DNA of 64,000 bases from a virus. The position numbers and the translations under genes were made by a program. Positions 50,882-59,241 of this stretch are shown piece after piece. Position 1 is the first letter of the stretch. Every line of letters starts with the position of its first letter. Location: positions 18,850-82,849 of the IMG/VR virus record IMGVR_UViG_3300019752_000004; one strand, given 5' to 3'. The notes beneath the pieces were generated by a model, which had not been told where the DNA came from, made no database searches, and saw nothing but the letters and a program-made list of their open reading frames with translations.

Positions 50882-51136
50882 CTATTCGGACATTCTGATA
50901 ACGTCCTGTTCTTTAATAAATTCACCGATACCATATATATTATGACCACATGTTCTACACATGACTACCACGAATCCATGCTCATTGCAAACATGAATAT
51001 CAGTCCTAGATAAACAATCTGGACAATAATATATAGGCTTCTGTGATCTAATTGTTTTGATAGGTAGCCATCTACGCATTAAATATACTAAAACAACTAG
51101 AACTATCAAAACAATTAGATGTCCTGTTATTGACAT
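50882..51136 (-). CDS. Membrane-anchored zinc-ribbon protein
   Basis: 84 residues. An N-terminal helix (LIVLIVLVVLVYLM) is followed by YYCPDCLSR and VMCRTCGHN, two CxxC pairs. The zinc ribbon should face the cytoplasm or periplasm depending on topology. It overlaps gene 39 by 10 bases. Confidence 0.62.
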   Translation of the reverse strand: MSITGHLIVLIVLVVLVYLMRRWLPIKTIRSQKPIYYCPDCLSRTDIHVCNEHGFVVVMCRTCGHNIYGIGEFIKEQDVIRMSE

Positions 51137-52947
51137 AACCACTTTTTCCTTTCATCCGCCATCTTAGGGTCAAATGCAAGTTTAAGGCTATCTACATCTT
51201 CATCATCTTTAAATGTAATTGGTTCAAAACATTCAGGGTTATCAAGATATCTTTTGATATTACTATGTCCACCTAAACCTTTTACATAAATATGATCTCC
51301 TTTGACACCATGTTTCTTAACATAATCATTGTACTCTTCTACCGTATAAAAATCAATCAATTTATTTCGATGACTAACTTTAACAATAGGCGTCTGAAAT
51401 ACGACAATAATTTTCATATCAAACAGTTCAGGCCAGAATCTATAAAACATATTATACATTAGACCTCTGATATGCATACCATCTGGATCAGCATCAGTTG
51501 CAATACAGATTCTACCGTATCGTAGTTTCTTGACATCAACAGGTTTACCCACTTCCAAACCAAGTATCTTTACAATATTCTGAAATTCTTTATTAGATAG
51601 AACCTTTTTTAAAGCTGTTCCCTCTACAGATATAGGTTTACCCTTCAATGGATATACACCATGTTTTTCTGGATCACGTTCAGCAATAATAGGTTTAGCT
51701 GCACTATCGCCCTCGGTGAAGAATATAGAGCATAGACTACGGTCCCGACAATTAGCAGTTTCATATTTATCAATACGGATTACATTAGATGTATTGGTCT
51801 TAGCAAGCTTTCTGGCTTCTGCGAGTTCATCCTGTCGTTGTTTGCGTTCAGCCCATTCAATGAGATTGTCAACTATTTTAGATTTTAAAATCTTCTTAAT
51901 AGTCTTTTCTGAAACACAGGGTTTGATTCCATAGTTTTTGGGTTCAGTTTCTAAATGTTCTTTAGTCTGACTATTGTACCTAGGATTATTGATAGTGAGA
52001 TCACCAATCAACATAAAATGATTTTTAATCTCAGATGGTTTTATATCCTGTTTAGTTTTCTTCTTAATGAATGCACGTACAGGACCAACAATCTGATTCA
52101 TAATATAATCAATATGTGTACCACCATTATACACCCTAGTACTGTTTACAAATGTGATTTGCTCAAACCCATTTGATGAAGGTGCAAATGCTAGATTCCA
52201 ATCACCAGACTCGTACACAAAATCATCTACATACAATGACACAAAACTTTTAAAGTCATGCTTGATATGTTTACCATTAAAAATAAATTTGATATCTGGT
52301 GAGGTTGCAGCAAATTCATGTACACGGTTTTCCAGCAATTTTAGTGTGTCATTGGTCATTGATTTCATTCCAAACTGTTCATAATCTGGAATGTATGTGA
52401 TAGTTGTATATTTGAGTGATGATTTCTTAGGTTTATATTTATGACCTGATTTAATTCTCATGTTATCAGACCATTTCAATGAAATCATATTCTTGCCATC
52501 AGCAGTTTCGACACTGAAATTATTTGAAAATACATTGACTAGACTAGCACCCTCACCATTCTGTCCTGTACTAACACTATCGTCATCATCATCAAAGTTT
52601 GATCCAGCACGCAATTCACCAAAAATCATTTCAGGTACATATTGTTTATATTCTGGATGCATCACAACTGGAATCCCACCATTGTCAGTGACAGTAATAG
52701 AATTTAAAACCATACTGACATTGATATCAACTTTATTCAGGTGCTGTCCTTCATCAGTTTTTGAGAAATCTACACAGTTAGATACGATTTCATCAAACAG
52801 TTTTAAAAATGCTGGTGTATATGTACGTTCATGTAATCCAAAAACAGTTTTAATATTTTCTGTCTTCGGTGTAGTTGATCCAATGTATCTTGATGGACGT
52901 AATAATATATGTGAAATTTCATCCAGTTTTTTATATTTTTCTACCAT
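51127..52947 (-). CDS. 39: DNA topoisomerase II large subunit (GyrB-like, T4 gp39 plus gp60)
   Basis: 606 residues. GHKL ATPase motifs are present (DEIVSNCVDF, VTDNGGIPV, GQNGEGASLVNV), and the TOPRIM segments FTEGDSAAKPI and ATDADPDGMHI are in the same chain. In T4 these parts are split between gp39 and gp60, so this is the unsplit form. It pairs with gp52 (566-1861). Confidence 0.93.
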   Translation of the reverse strand: MVEKYKKLDEISHILLRPSRYIGSTTPKTENIKTVFGLHERTYTPAFLKLFDEIVSNCVDFSKTDEGQHLNKVDINVSMVLNSITVTDNGGIPVVMHPEYKQYVPEMIFGELRAGSNFDDDDDSVSTGQNGEGASLVNVFSNNFSVETADGKNMISLKWSDNMRIKSGHKYKPKKSSLKYTTITYIPDYEQFGMKSMTNDTLKLLENRVHEFAATSPDIKFIFNGKHIKHDFKSFVSLYVDDFVYESGDWNLAFAPSSNGFEQITFVNSTRVYNGGTHIDYIMNQIVGPVRAFIKKKTKQDIKPSEIKNHFMLIGDLTINNPRYNSQTKEHLETEPKNYGIKPCVSEKTIKKILKSKIVDNLIEWAERKQRQDELAEARKLAKTNTSNVIRIDKYETANCRDRSLCSIFFTEGDSAAKPIIAERDPEKHGVYPLKGKPISVEGTALKKVLSNKEFQNIVKILGLEVGKPVDVKKLRYGRICIATDADPDGMHIRGLMYNMFYRFWPELFDMKIIVVFQTPIVKVSHRNKLIDFYTVEEYNDYVKKHGVKGDHIYVKGLGGHSNIKRYLDNPECFEPITFKDDEDVDSLKLAFDPKMADERKKWLCQ

Positions 52948-53003
52948 TGTATTCCTTAATAAGTTATTTGTACACTCACATAGTCTAAATTCACACAGAA
53001 ATG

Positions 53004-53073
53004 TGGTTCTAACGCATTCTAAAGGGTTTTAGATACTATGAGTCATATTCCTATTTAGAATGCGTTAGAATCG
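53004..53073. repeat. Second inverted repeat of the TTCTAACGCATTCTAA family
   Basis: TTCTAACGCATTCTAAA (53007-53023) pairs perfectly with 53054-53070, and G-U and G-C pairs extend the stem outward to 53004 and 53073. The spacer is again exactly 30 bases. Read in opposite orientation, the two spacers share a core ending CTAAAA. The element lies in the 205-bp gap upstream of gene 39, between two genes in the same direction. Confidence 0.85.
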
Positions 53074-53152
53074 GTTTAAACGTAATTGTGCTGATATCGA
53101 ATAACATTTCATTAATGACACTATATAGCAATTTCAAGTTTATAATCTGGTC

Positions 53153-53410
53153 TCATCTTACACACTCGTTTTCAGTTTGGTGTAAGATTTTACACACATT
53201 TCCATCATTCACAATTTCAGTAATTGTGATATCCTTTGATTGCCAATATACATTGTCAGTTCTAGACAGTGAGTGAATATATTCTACTGTCATAGGTTGT
53301 TCAAGACAAATACCAAGTGCTTCGTTGCTCGTGTTCGCCTGTACTACATATACAGATGAATATTGATCATAACCTTTGTACGCATTACATTCACAATAAT
53401 AAGTTTTCAT
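53153..53410 (-). CDS. Small hypothetical protein
   Basis: 85 residues starting MKTYYCECNAYKGYDQYSSV. The pattern YVVQANTSNEALGICLE is like short phage proteins with an A-x-s-x-e-A helix. GGAG precedes the ATG. A terminator hairpin lies upstream at 53433. Confidence 0.62.
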   Translation of the reverse strand: MKTYYCECNAYKGYDQYSSVYVVQANTSNEALGICLEQPMTVEYIHSLSRTDNVYWQSKDITITEIVNDGNVCKILHQTENECVR

Positions 53411-53432
53411 TTCATTCTCCTAAAATTAAAAA

Positions 53433-53458
53433 TCCCTGTAAGACAATTCTTACAGGGA
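53433..53458 (-). terminator. Intrinsic terminator after the gene at 53498
   Basis: TCCCTGTAAG (53433-53442) pairs perfectly with 53449-53458; on the minus strand TTTTTAATTTT follows. A TTGACA (53489-53484) 17 bases from TAAAGA (53466-53461) lies just upstream, a possible weak promoter. Confidence 0.8.
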
Positions 53459-53497
53459 CATCTTTACACAACCAATACATGATTGTCAAATTTAAAT

Positions 53498-53980
53498 TCA
53501 GGTATTTTCTTCTTTTTTATTTTTCTTGCCGAAAAGTTTCCATGCAGTTGCAAATAAAATGGATAGACCAACTACTTTACCATACTGCTGGATGAAAGTC
53601 TTTTTATTAGACTTGATCCATTTTTCAGCATCTTTAGATTTTGGTGCAGCTTCCATGATAGTGTGTTCGTGGATTGCAACCATAGCACCAGTTTTATTAT
53701 TACTGATGAACATCTGACCATTTTTGCGCATAGATTTTTTCATAGCATCTCTCAGACCTTCATCTGTCACATAATTAGTCCATCTACTATATTTTGAACG
53801 ACCATTACGCATTTTATCATAATTCTCTTCATCTAAATCATATTGGTCATAACATCCAAATCGTTTACGGGTCCAACCCATTGTTTTCGGTGTTGTTGCT
53901 ATACTGTCGCCAGTCTGATTAATAGGTGGATCATCTTCTTCTATCTGCTGTTCGACTAGAAAATCATGAAATGTTTTCAT
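53498..53980 (-). CDS. Probable late virion-associated protein with C-terminal hydrophobic segment
   Basis: 160 residues. The start MKTFHDFLVEQQIEEDDPP resembles N-termini of T4-like proteins processed by the prohead protease. A hydrophobic stretch (KVVGLSILFATAWKLF) lies near the C-terminus. With the two upstream genes it follows a minus-strand late promoter. Function unknown; the virion link is inferred. Confidence 0.6.
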   Translation of the reverse strand: MKTFHDFLVEQQIEEDDPPINQTGDSIATTPKTMGWTRKRFGCYDQYDLDEENYDKMRNGRSKYSRWTNYVTDEGLRDAMKKSMRKNGQMFISNNKTGAMVAIHEHTIMEAAPKSKDAEKWIKSNKKTFIQQYGKVVGLSILFATAWKLFGKKNKKEENT

Positions 53981-54342
53981 TGTAATTCCTTTCTGATTCT
54001 TGATACAATATTCATATCAATTTTATCATTGTATTGAATCCCATATTTGTTAGGAAATCTATACATACCTATCAAGACAGATTTTAATTTTGAATGATTA
54101 TCATCACTGATTCTTAGGAATAAAATGTGGATTGCGGCATGTTGTTCAAATACATTGAAAAATGATATGATGTAATTAATGAGAATCCTGACGTTGAAAT
54201 CAGGATTCTCAATTCTGTTCAATGATTTCTGAATTTGAGCCGTCTTTTTTAAATCTGACTCAAATTCAGTTCTTGTAGAACACACACTGTTATAGTGTAT
54301 AACAGCATATTCGTAAAGTGTGTCCTTATTTAGATTGCTCAT
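53977..54342 (-). CDS. Hypothetical protein
   Basis: 121 residues from ATG 54342, helical, starting MSNLNKDTLYEYAVIHYNSV. It overlaps both neighbours by 4-17 bases and so belongs to the same late operon. No family is recognised. Confidence 0.6.
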   Translation of the reverse strand: MSNLNKDTLYEYAVIHYNSVCSTRTEFESDLKKTAQIQKSLNRIENPDFNVRILINYIISFFNVFEQHAAIHILFLRISDDNHSKLKSVLIGMYRFPNKYGIQYNDKIDMNIVSRIRKELQ

Positions 54343-54766
54343 CAAGGATTTTGGTGATCAAATCAGTTTTGGAATTGTCCTTTACACCATATTTTTTGCC
54401 GATTTCTCTTAATTCGCCCATTTTCATGTCTTCGAGACTTTCAGCAGTGTACAATTCCTCTACGACCTCAGTTTCTACATCATCTTCTAAGATTTCTACG
54501 AGTTCTTCATATTCATCTAAGATTTCATCAGATTCTACAGGTTCTTCAACAACTGTCTCTGATTCTTCAATGACAGTTTCCTGAACATCATCAATTTCAG
54601 GTGTTTCATCAACTTCATCTACTTGTCGCTCCAGCAGGTCTTTAAGTCCTTTAATAGAATTTAACAGTTCGGTATTACCATTGTGTAAAACAGCTTCCCA
54701 ACCTCTATTGGTTGCAATGACTTCTTTAGCATATTTACACACTGGTTTTTCCAGTGTCATAGACAT
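54326..54766 (-). CDS. Acidic protein with SAP-like C-terminal motif
   Basis: 146 residues. A very acidic centre (about 55-105) is followed by MKMGELREIGKKYGVKDNSK, an SAP-like helix-extended-helix that often binds DNA. GGAG precedes the ATG, and the late promoter at 54786 lies just upstream. Confidence 0.65.
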   Translation of the reverse strand: MSMTLEKPVCKYAKEVIATNRGWEAVLHNGNTELLNSIKGLKDLLERQVDEVDETPEIDDVQETVIEESETVVEEPVESDEILDEYEELVEILEDDVETEVVEELYTAESLEDMKMGELREIGKKYGVKDNSKTDLITKILDEQSK

Positions 54767-54784
54767 ATATTGTCTCCTTTTCTT

Positions 54785-55345
54785 TTATTTATAATCTCCT
54801 AGAGTTCCATATTTCCAATATTTAGGCCCATTATAAATTTTCCACTGTTCATTGATGAATCCACATGTATTGTGTTCTGGACATGCATTATTGCGATACA
54901 CGCATTCAGGAACCATTCTATCAGCCAGATATTTGTCTACGGGTTCCATCTGTATTTTAATATAACGCAGAACCTTGATAGTTTCAATATGTGCCTGTTT
55001 ACACAATCGTTTACGACCAATGTTGATTACAGCATGTGCATTTAAAAACATAGTATGATTTACGGGTTGCATACGACCAGCATCACCAGTATATCCTACT
55101 CTATCTTCTCTATTAGATTTCACAAAGTGTTCTACACCGATATTATGACGTACAAGGTGTGTAGATACAAATGTAGGAATATTTTTCATCTTGATAGTGA
55201 ACATCTGAGTTCTGATAGGACTATGTTCAGCCAACAACAGCTTATCATAGATTTTAGTTGCATCTACCATATCTTTATTAAGAGTTGTTGCACATGCAGT
55301 ACAGAATTCTTCCATTCCAGTGTGTTTAATTACTTCAATTTCCAA
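54785..55345 (-). CDS. ThyX-like protein (divergent FAD-dependent thymidylate synthase family)
   Basis: 186 residues. FVSTHLVRHNIGVEHFVKSN with NREDR following corresponds to the ThyX RHR-x7-S region but lacks the second arginine; later NAHAVINIGRKRLCKQA and MVPECVYR...CPEHNTCGF match a divergent phage subgroup I recall. It may make dTMP or act on another nucleotide. The start is TTG 55345 with GGAG eight bases before it, overlapping the end of rIIA. Confidence 0.62.
   Translation of the reverse strand: MEIEVIKHTGMEEFCTACATTLNKDMVDATKIYDKLLLAEHSPIRTQMFTIKMKNIPTFVSTHLVRHNIGVEHFVKSNREDRVGYTGDAGRMQPVNHTMFLNAHAVINIGRKRLCKQAHIETIKVLRYIKIQMEPVDKYLADRMVPECVYRNNACPEHNTCGFINEQWKIYNGPKYWKYGTLGDYK
54786..54793 (-). 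promoter_or_regulatory. T4-type late promoter (TATAAATA), minus strand
   Basis: A perfect TATAAATA on the minus strand 19 bases before ATG 54766, overlapping the end of the ThyX-like gene. It would drive the three-gene group 54766-53498. Confidence 0.62.
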
Positions 55346-57525
55346 GTTATATTCTCCAATTTTTTAATTTTATTTCTAAAACTCTTTTTAAGTTTCTTAT
55401 CACATGATCTTACATATGATTCAATACGTTCTTTAATCCTAGTCTCATCACTTCTCACAGAACTAATTCTACCATCTGTTTCAGCAAAAATACAGTGGAT
55501 ATCAGCAAGTTCTTTTAATGAATCGTCAAACAGTTTTGCATATTTTTCATACAATTTACAAAAATGCATGACGATTTCATTATCAAATACATAATCTACA
55601 TATGAGATAGTCTCCCAGTTTTCATCAAAATCAATGTCAATAGGATATAATAATCTATCGATCCATGTACCTTCTAAATCAATATAACCACGTTTGAAAC
55701 ATGCTGTGAGTAAATCAGTCAATTCCATTGCATATGATGGCGGTAAACTATGGTACTTTTTATAATACAACATGCATCTGATATATTTTGAAACGTTCTT
55801 TTCAAAATCCTTTGCAACAAATTCATTTACAGTCATGACAGAATTTAATTCGTCTGGTGTGGAATCACCACGAAACGCCAACATAGTTACACCAGTGGCT
55901 TTAACTACTTTACATATATAACGGTATTCAAAATCAACTGCTTGTTGTGGAGTTCTACAACCACTTTTAATTCTGTACCAGCATGTATTATCATGATCTA
56001 ATTCATTGATTTCGTCTGTTGACAATTCATGCATGGTGTTATGACATACATTAATTTTGAAAATGTTGGTGTGCGTGCGTACGATCTTAGATTTAATTTT
56101 AGCCGTTCCACAATCAAGTTCATTGATGAATTTAACACCAATGTTTTTGAAGATACGAACAACTTCATCATATTTAGATTTATCATGTATGACCATAACA
56201 CGAATCGAATCAATTTCATTCTGATCAATATGATATCGAATGATTTCACGATTAACCTTTTTATACATTACAATCAACGGAACAACTTTACTCATTGTAA
56301 TATTATGGTGTGGTGATTTGTATTTGTTATCCATAACCATACTAGATAGACAATCAGCTTTATCCTGTTGGGTAGAAATACCATATCGACATAACTTGTA
56401 CGGTCCAACATGTTCAAAAAGATATGATGATTTGATATTTAATTTATCACTTCCTATGAACAACTTATTAAAAAGTGTTGTATGTAATTCATTTACAGCA
56501 TCAATGTCAACATCAGTGTGTATCGGTGTGTATGATCCATCCATATCACCACTTGGTTTGAACACATTATGTACGTCTCTGATATCATATTCACCGTATT
56601 TTGTGATCTGATGAATGATGTTATCAAAATATACAGTTGCTTTGGTCTTAAACTTTTCAAGACACTGTTTAGTTCGGTCTGTATAATCTAGGGATTCACG
56701 GCTAGAACTAACATCCACATCACCAATATCAACTTTAATGATAGTAGTCTTACCATATGGAGTATTGAATGGATCATCAGCATATCTATCAATTTTGTAC
56801 AGTATACTTCCACACAAAACTAATGTATCCCCACTATAATCATAAAAATTATCAGAATCACATGAATACACATTATCTAACACTTCTTCACATTTATCTA
56901 AAACGTAATTATCATATTCAACGCCATTCAAAAGAATTTTAGTATCAAATGCCATGAGGATATTATCAACCTTACGTTTAAATTCCTTAATCACATTACT
57001 GTTGACTGGTACACTGATTGTCATACCATTATGTTCGTCACTAGGCTTTTCACTCATTTTCTGAATGAATGGAATTCCAGAGTCGTCTTTAAACGCCATG
57101 TAATCATGTTCTAATCCATTGTAACGTGTTTGGACTCTAAAGGTATCAGAAAGTGCGAAAGGTGTCTTAGAACCTATTCCCATAGCTCCTATGAAGTCAT
57201 TAGACTTGTCCTTAGTACTCATGAACAGTGTTGAATATAGATTTTCAACCTGTTCTGGACTCATACCAGTGCCATAATCTTTTACAACGAACACAGGATC
57301 AATTGCAGTGGGAAGAACTACTTCAAATGGTGTATCTGTGTTCCCATCATCTACATGGGCATCATATGCATTACAACAAATCTCTCTGATAGTAGCACTT
57401 ACACTATCAGAATAGAGTTTATCAAAAAGGATATCATATGCCTTGGCACTCATTTCAATGCCAAACTGTTTGCCAGTATCAAATCCATTTGATTGTACAT
57501 CGTCACGTTGTTTATTAATAATCAT
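55330..57525 (-). CDS. rIIA: rIIA-like protector protein (GHKL ATPase fold)
   Basis: 731 residues (T4 rIIA has 725). A GHKL ATPase core is visible near the N-terminus: TIREICCNAYDAH, VKDYGTGMSPEQV and GAMGIGSKTPFALSD. T4 rIIA is membrane-associated and needed for growth in lambda lysogens; the molecular role is unknown. ATG 57525 follows AAGGAG, and an upstream in-frame ATG at 57552 overlaps the promoter region. Confidence 0.9.
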   Translation of the reverse strand: MIINKQRDDVQSNGFDTGKQFGIEMSAKAYDILFDKLYSDSVSATIREICCNAYDAHVDDGNTDTPFEVVLPTAIDPVFVVKDYGTGMSPEQVENLYSTLFMSTKDKSNDFIGAMGIGSKTPFALSDTFRVQTRYNGLEHDYMAFKDDSGIPFIQKMSEKPSDEHNGMTISVPVNSNVIKEFKRKVDNILMAFDTKILLNGVEYDNYVLDKCEEVLDNVYSCDSDNFYDYSGDTLVLCGSILYKIDRYADDPFNTPYGKTTIIKVDIGDVDVSSSRESLDYTDRTKQCLEKFKTKATVYFDNIIHQITKYGEYDIRDVHNVFKPSGDMDGSYTPIHTDVDIDAVNELHTTLFNKLFIGSDKLNIKSSYLFEHVGPYKLCRYGISTQQDKADCLSSMVMDNKYKSPHHNITMSKVVPLIVMYKKVNREIIRYHIDQNEIDSIRVMVIHDKSKYDEVVRIFKNIGVKFINELDCGTAKIKSKIVRTHTNIFKINVCHNTMHELSTDEINELDHDNTCWYRIKSGCRTPQQAVDFEYRYICKVVKATGVTMLAFRGDSTPDELNSVMTVNEFVAKDFEKNVSKYIRCMLYYKKYHSLPPSYAMELTDLLTACFKRGYIDLEGTWIDRLLYPIDIDFDENWETISYVDYVFDNEIVMHFCKLYEKYAKLFDDSLKELADIHCIFAETDGRISSVRSDETRIKERIESYVRSCDKKLKKSFRNKIKKLENITWKLK

Positions 57526-57542
57526 TTTATTCTCCTTAACAC

Positions 57543-57580
57543 AAAATAACAAAACCCATCAACATAGTCAACGGGTTTTG
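57543..57580 (-). terminator. Terminator with embedded promoter for rIIA
   Basis: CAAAACCC (57550-57557) pairs with 57573-57580. On the minus strand TTGACT (57571-57566) lies at the loop edge and TATTTT (57548-57543) follows 17 bases later. It would end the gene at 57591 and start rIIA mRNA, the same layout as at 5800-5839. Confidence 0.6.
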
Positions 57581-57590
57581 ATTTTAATTA

Positions 57591-57917
57591 TTAAATTGCA
57601 GTGTATCCACTTTCAAATGGTTCTGATGGTGAAAATGAAATGTATCCGTCATTGTACAATACAAGATACCCGCCAATTTGGGGATTATTCTTACGAACAT
57701 ATTCAAAATCAACCTTCACTTTCCAAAGGCTATTTTCTTCTGCTGTGATAATACGTCCACCATCACATTCTTGATTTGGACCTGCAACATCATCACCACA
57801 AGACGGTTCAATATTTTTAATTTTAAACGCCCGAACAGTTTTATGACACTTGTATTTTGGCATCCAACTCATATCAATCATATTTTTCTCAGTTTCTTTC
57901 TTAAATTCTTGTTCCAT
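57591..57917 (-). CDS. Conserved phage protein of unknown function
   Basis: 108 residues. WMPKYKCHKTVRAFKIKNIE and KNNPQIGGYLVLYNDGYISF with SPSEPFESGYT belong to a short protein family I recall in many tailed phages. No function is established. It lies between the DsbA-like gene and rIIA. Confidence 0.7.
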   Translation of the reverse strand: MEQEFKKETEKNMIDMSWMPKYKCHKTVRAFKIKNIEPSCGDDVAGPNQECDGGRIITAEENSLWKVKVDFEYVRKNNPQIGGYLVLYNDGYISFSPSEPFESGYTAI

Positions 57918-57934
57918 TGCTTTATCCTTTTATA

Positions 57935-58177
57935 TTATGCAAAAACTTCATCATAGAGGTCCATGATGTCATTATGTGCTGTGTCCTTCTCAATTCTGTT
58001 ACCATCAATGTAAAGTTTAGCAGCGGCTTTAACCTGTGATTTACTATAACCAGATGATTCCGATACGACTTTCACACTTTCTTTCAAATGTTCCTGTTCA
58101 TCTTTGATTCGTTCCATAGTTGCAACGATTTCTTTCATCATTTCCTTATTCAACTGAGTTTTACCAGTATCAGACAT
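57935..58177 (-). CDS. dsbA: DsbA-like dsDNA-binding protein
   Basis: 80 residues, helical. The C-terminal half (GYSKSQVKAAAKLYIDGNRI...DIMDLYDEVFA) is like T4 DsbA, a small dsDNA-binding protein that binds near late promoters. It starts at the rIIB stop (TAATG overlap). Similarity is judged by eye. Confidence 0.6.
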   Translation of the reverse strand: MSDTGKTQLNKEMMKEIVATMERIKDEQEHLKESVKVVSESSGYSKSQVKAAAKLYIDGNRIEKDTAHNDIMDLYDEVFA

Positions 58178-59238
58178 TAGTTCTCCAATTTAAAGTTTTT
58201 ATAGTTCTGTTCAAAGATATCATCAAATGAGATTTCACGCAAGACCTCATATTCACAACAACGCATTTTACTGTCATTATAATCAACAGGGATGCTTACA
58301 ACGTTTTTAGGGTTAACCTTGACCTCTACATACGTTTTGCCACGCATATGACGAAGATAATGTGCTGAACACACGTGCAACCCATGACTACATGTAACGG
58401 TATCATCATCATTCACCAGAATACGGTCCATTTTGACTGTGGTTCCAACACTGTTGTCAAATGTATTGGTATGACAATCTTTAAATTCATCAGACACATA
58501 TTTAAATGCGATGATATCGCCATCTTCATCAATACAGATATCATTTGCATTCATGAAATCAAAGATACGTTGCACCACACGGTTACTAGGATTGTCCATA
58601 CATTTTTCTACAAAATGTAGAAGTGCACTGATATTATCATTGTTAATCATATTGATTGCACGATGTGCAAAATTCATATCTGTGATTTCAATACCTTTGA
58701 AAAACAGTCTGCGATCTCTGTATTCAATATGTCCCTGACTCATTTCGGTGATACGTTCACCCATATTGATGATATTGCGAACATTGTCCCATTCATCATC
58801 TCTGATATGAGTCAGTATGTCATTAAAATTGGAATCAGATGATACCGCCATGAAAATGTCACCATCATCTTTTACGATAGCAATAGAGACCTTAGACACA
58901 CGGTATTTCATAGGTTTATTGACATTAGGTTCTAAAGGAACTGGTGCATAGTAATCTGTGGTATGTTCATTATCCGATTTCAGACACACACCATTATCAT
59001 TGCCAGAACACCCTGTACAGTATTGATCATCATCACACCATTCAAGTTCAAATTTATGGTATGGGAAATCTTCGATATCACCATTTTCAATTTTATTCAC
59101 ACGATTGGCGATTACTTTACGGCTAACGCCATATTTTTCGCCAATTGATGTATATGATTCATCATCAAGATACATCTGATATAAATTTACTAGTTGATCC
59201 ATAGTAAATTTATATGTAACTTCTTTTTTAACTTTCAT
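58177..59238 (-). CDS. rIIB: rIIB-like protein
   Basis: 353 residues (T4 rIIB has 312). An N-terminal helix-turn-helix-like part (SYTSIGEKYGVSRKVIANRV) is followed by VSIAIVKDDGDIFMAVSSDS and the rIIB core (IFDFMNANDICIDEDGDIIA, HGLHVCSAHYLRHM). A CTGCSGND cysteine pair sits between them. It acts with rIIA in T4. Confidence 0.85.
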   Translation of the reverse strand: MKVKKEVTYKFTMDQLVNLYQMYLDDESYTSIGEKYGVSRKVIANRVNKIENGDIEDFPYHKFELEWCDDDQYCTGCSGNDNGVCLKSDNEHTTDYYAPVPLEPNVNKPMKYRVSKVSIAIVKDDGDIFMAVSSDSNFNDILTHIRDDEWDNVRNIINMGERITEMSQGHIEYRDRRLFFKGIEITDMNFAHRAINMINNDNISALLHFVEKCMDNPSNRVVQRIFDFMNANDICIDEDGDIIAFKYVSDEFKDCHTNTFDNSVGTTVKMDRILVNDDDTVTCSHGLHVCSAHYLRHMRGKTYVEVKVNPKNVVSIPVDYNDSKMRCCEYEVLREISFDDIFEQNYKNFKLEN

Positions 59239-59241
59239 CGT

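Noticed and set aside
52460-53032. 190-codon open frame on the plus strand
   Set aside because: It lies opposite the start of gene 39 and runs into the inverted repeat; no leader or domain supports it.
54318-54584. Ser-rich open frame on the plus strand
   Set aside because: It is the antisense shadow of the acidic Glu/Asp run in the gene at 54326.
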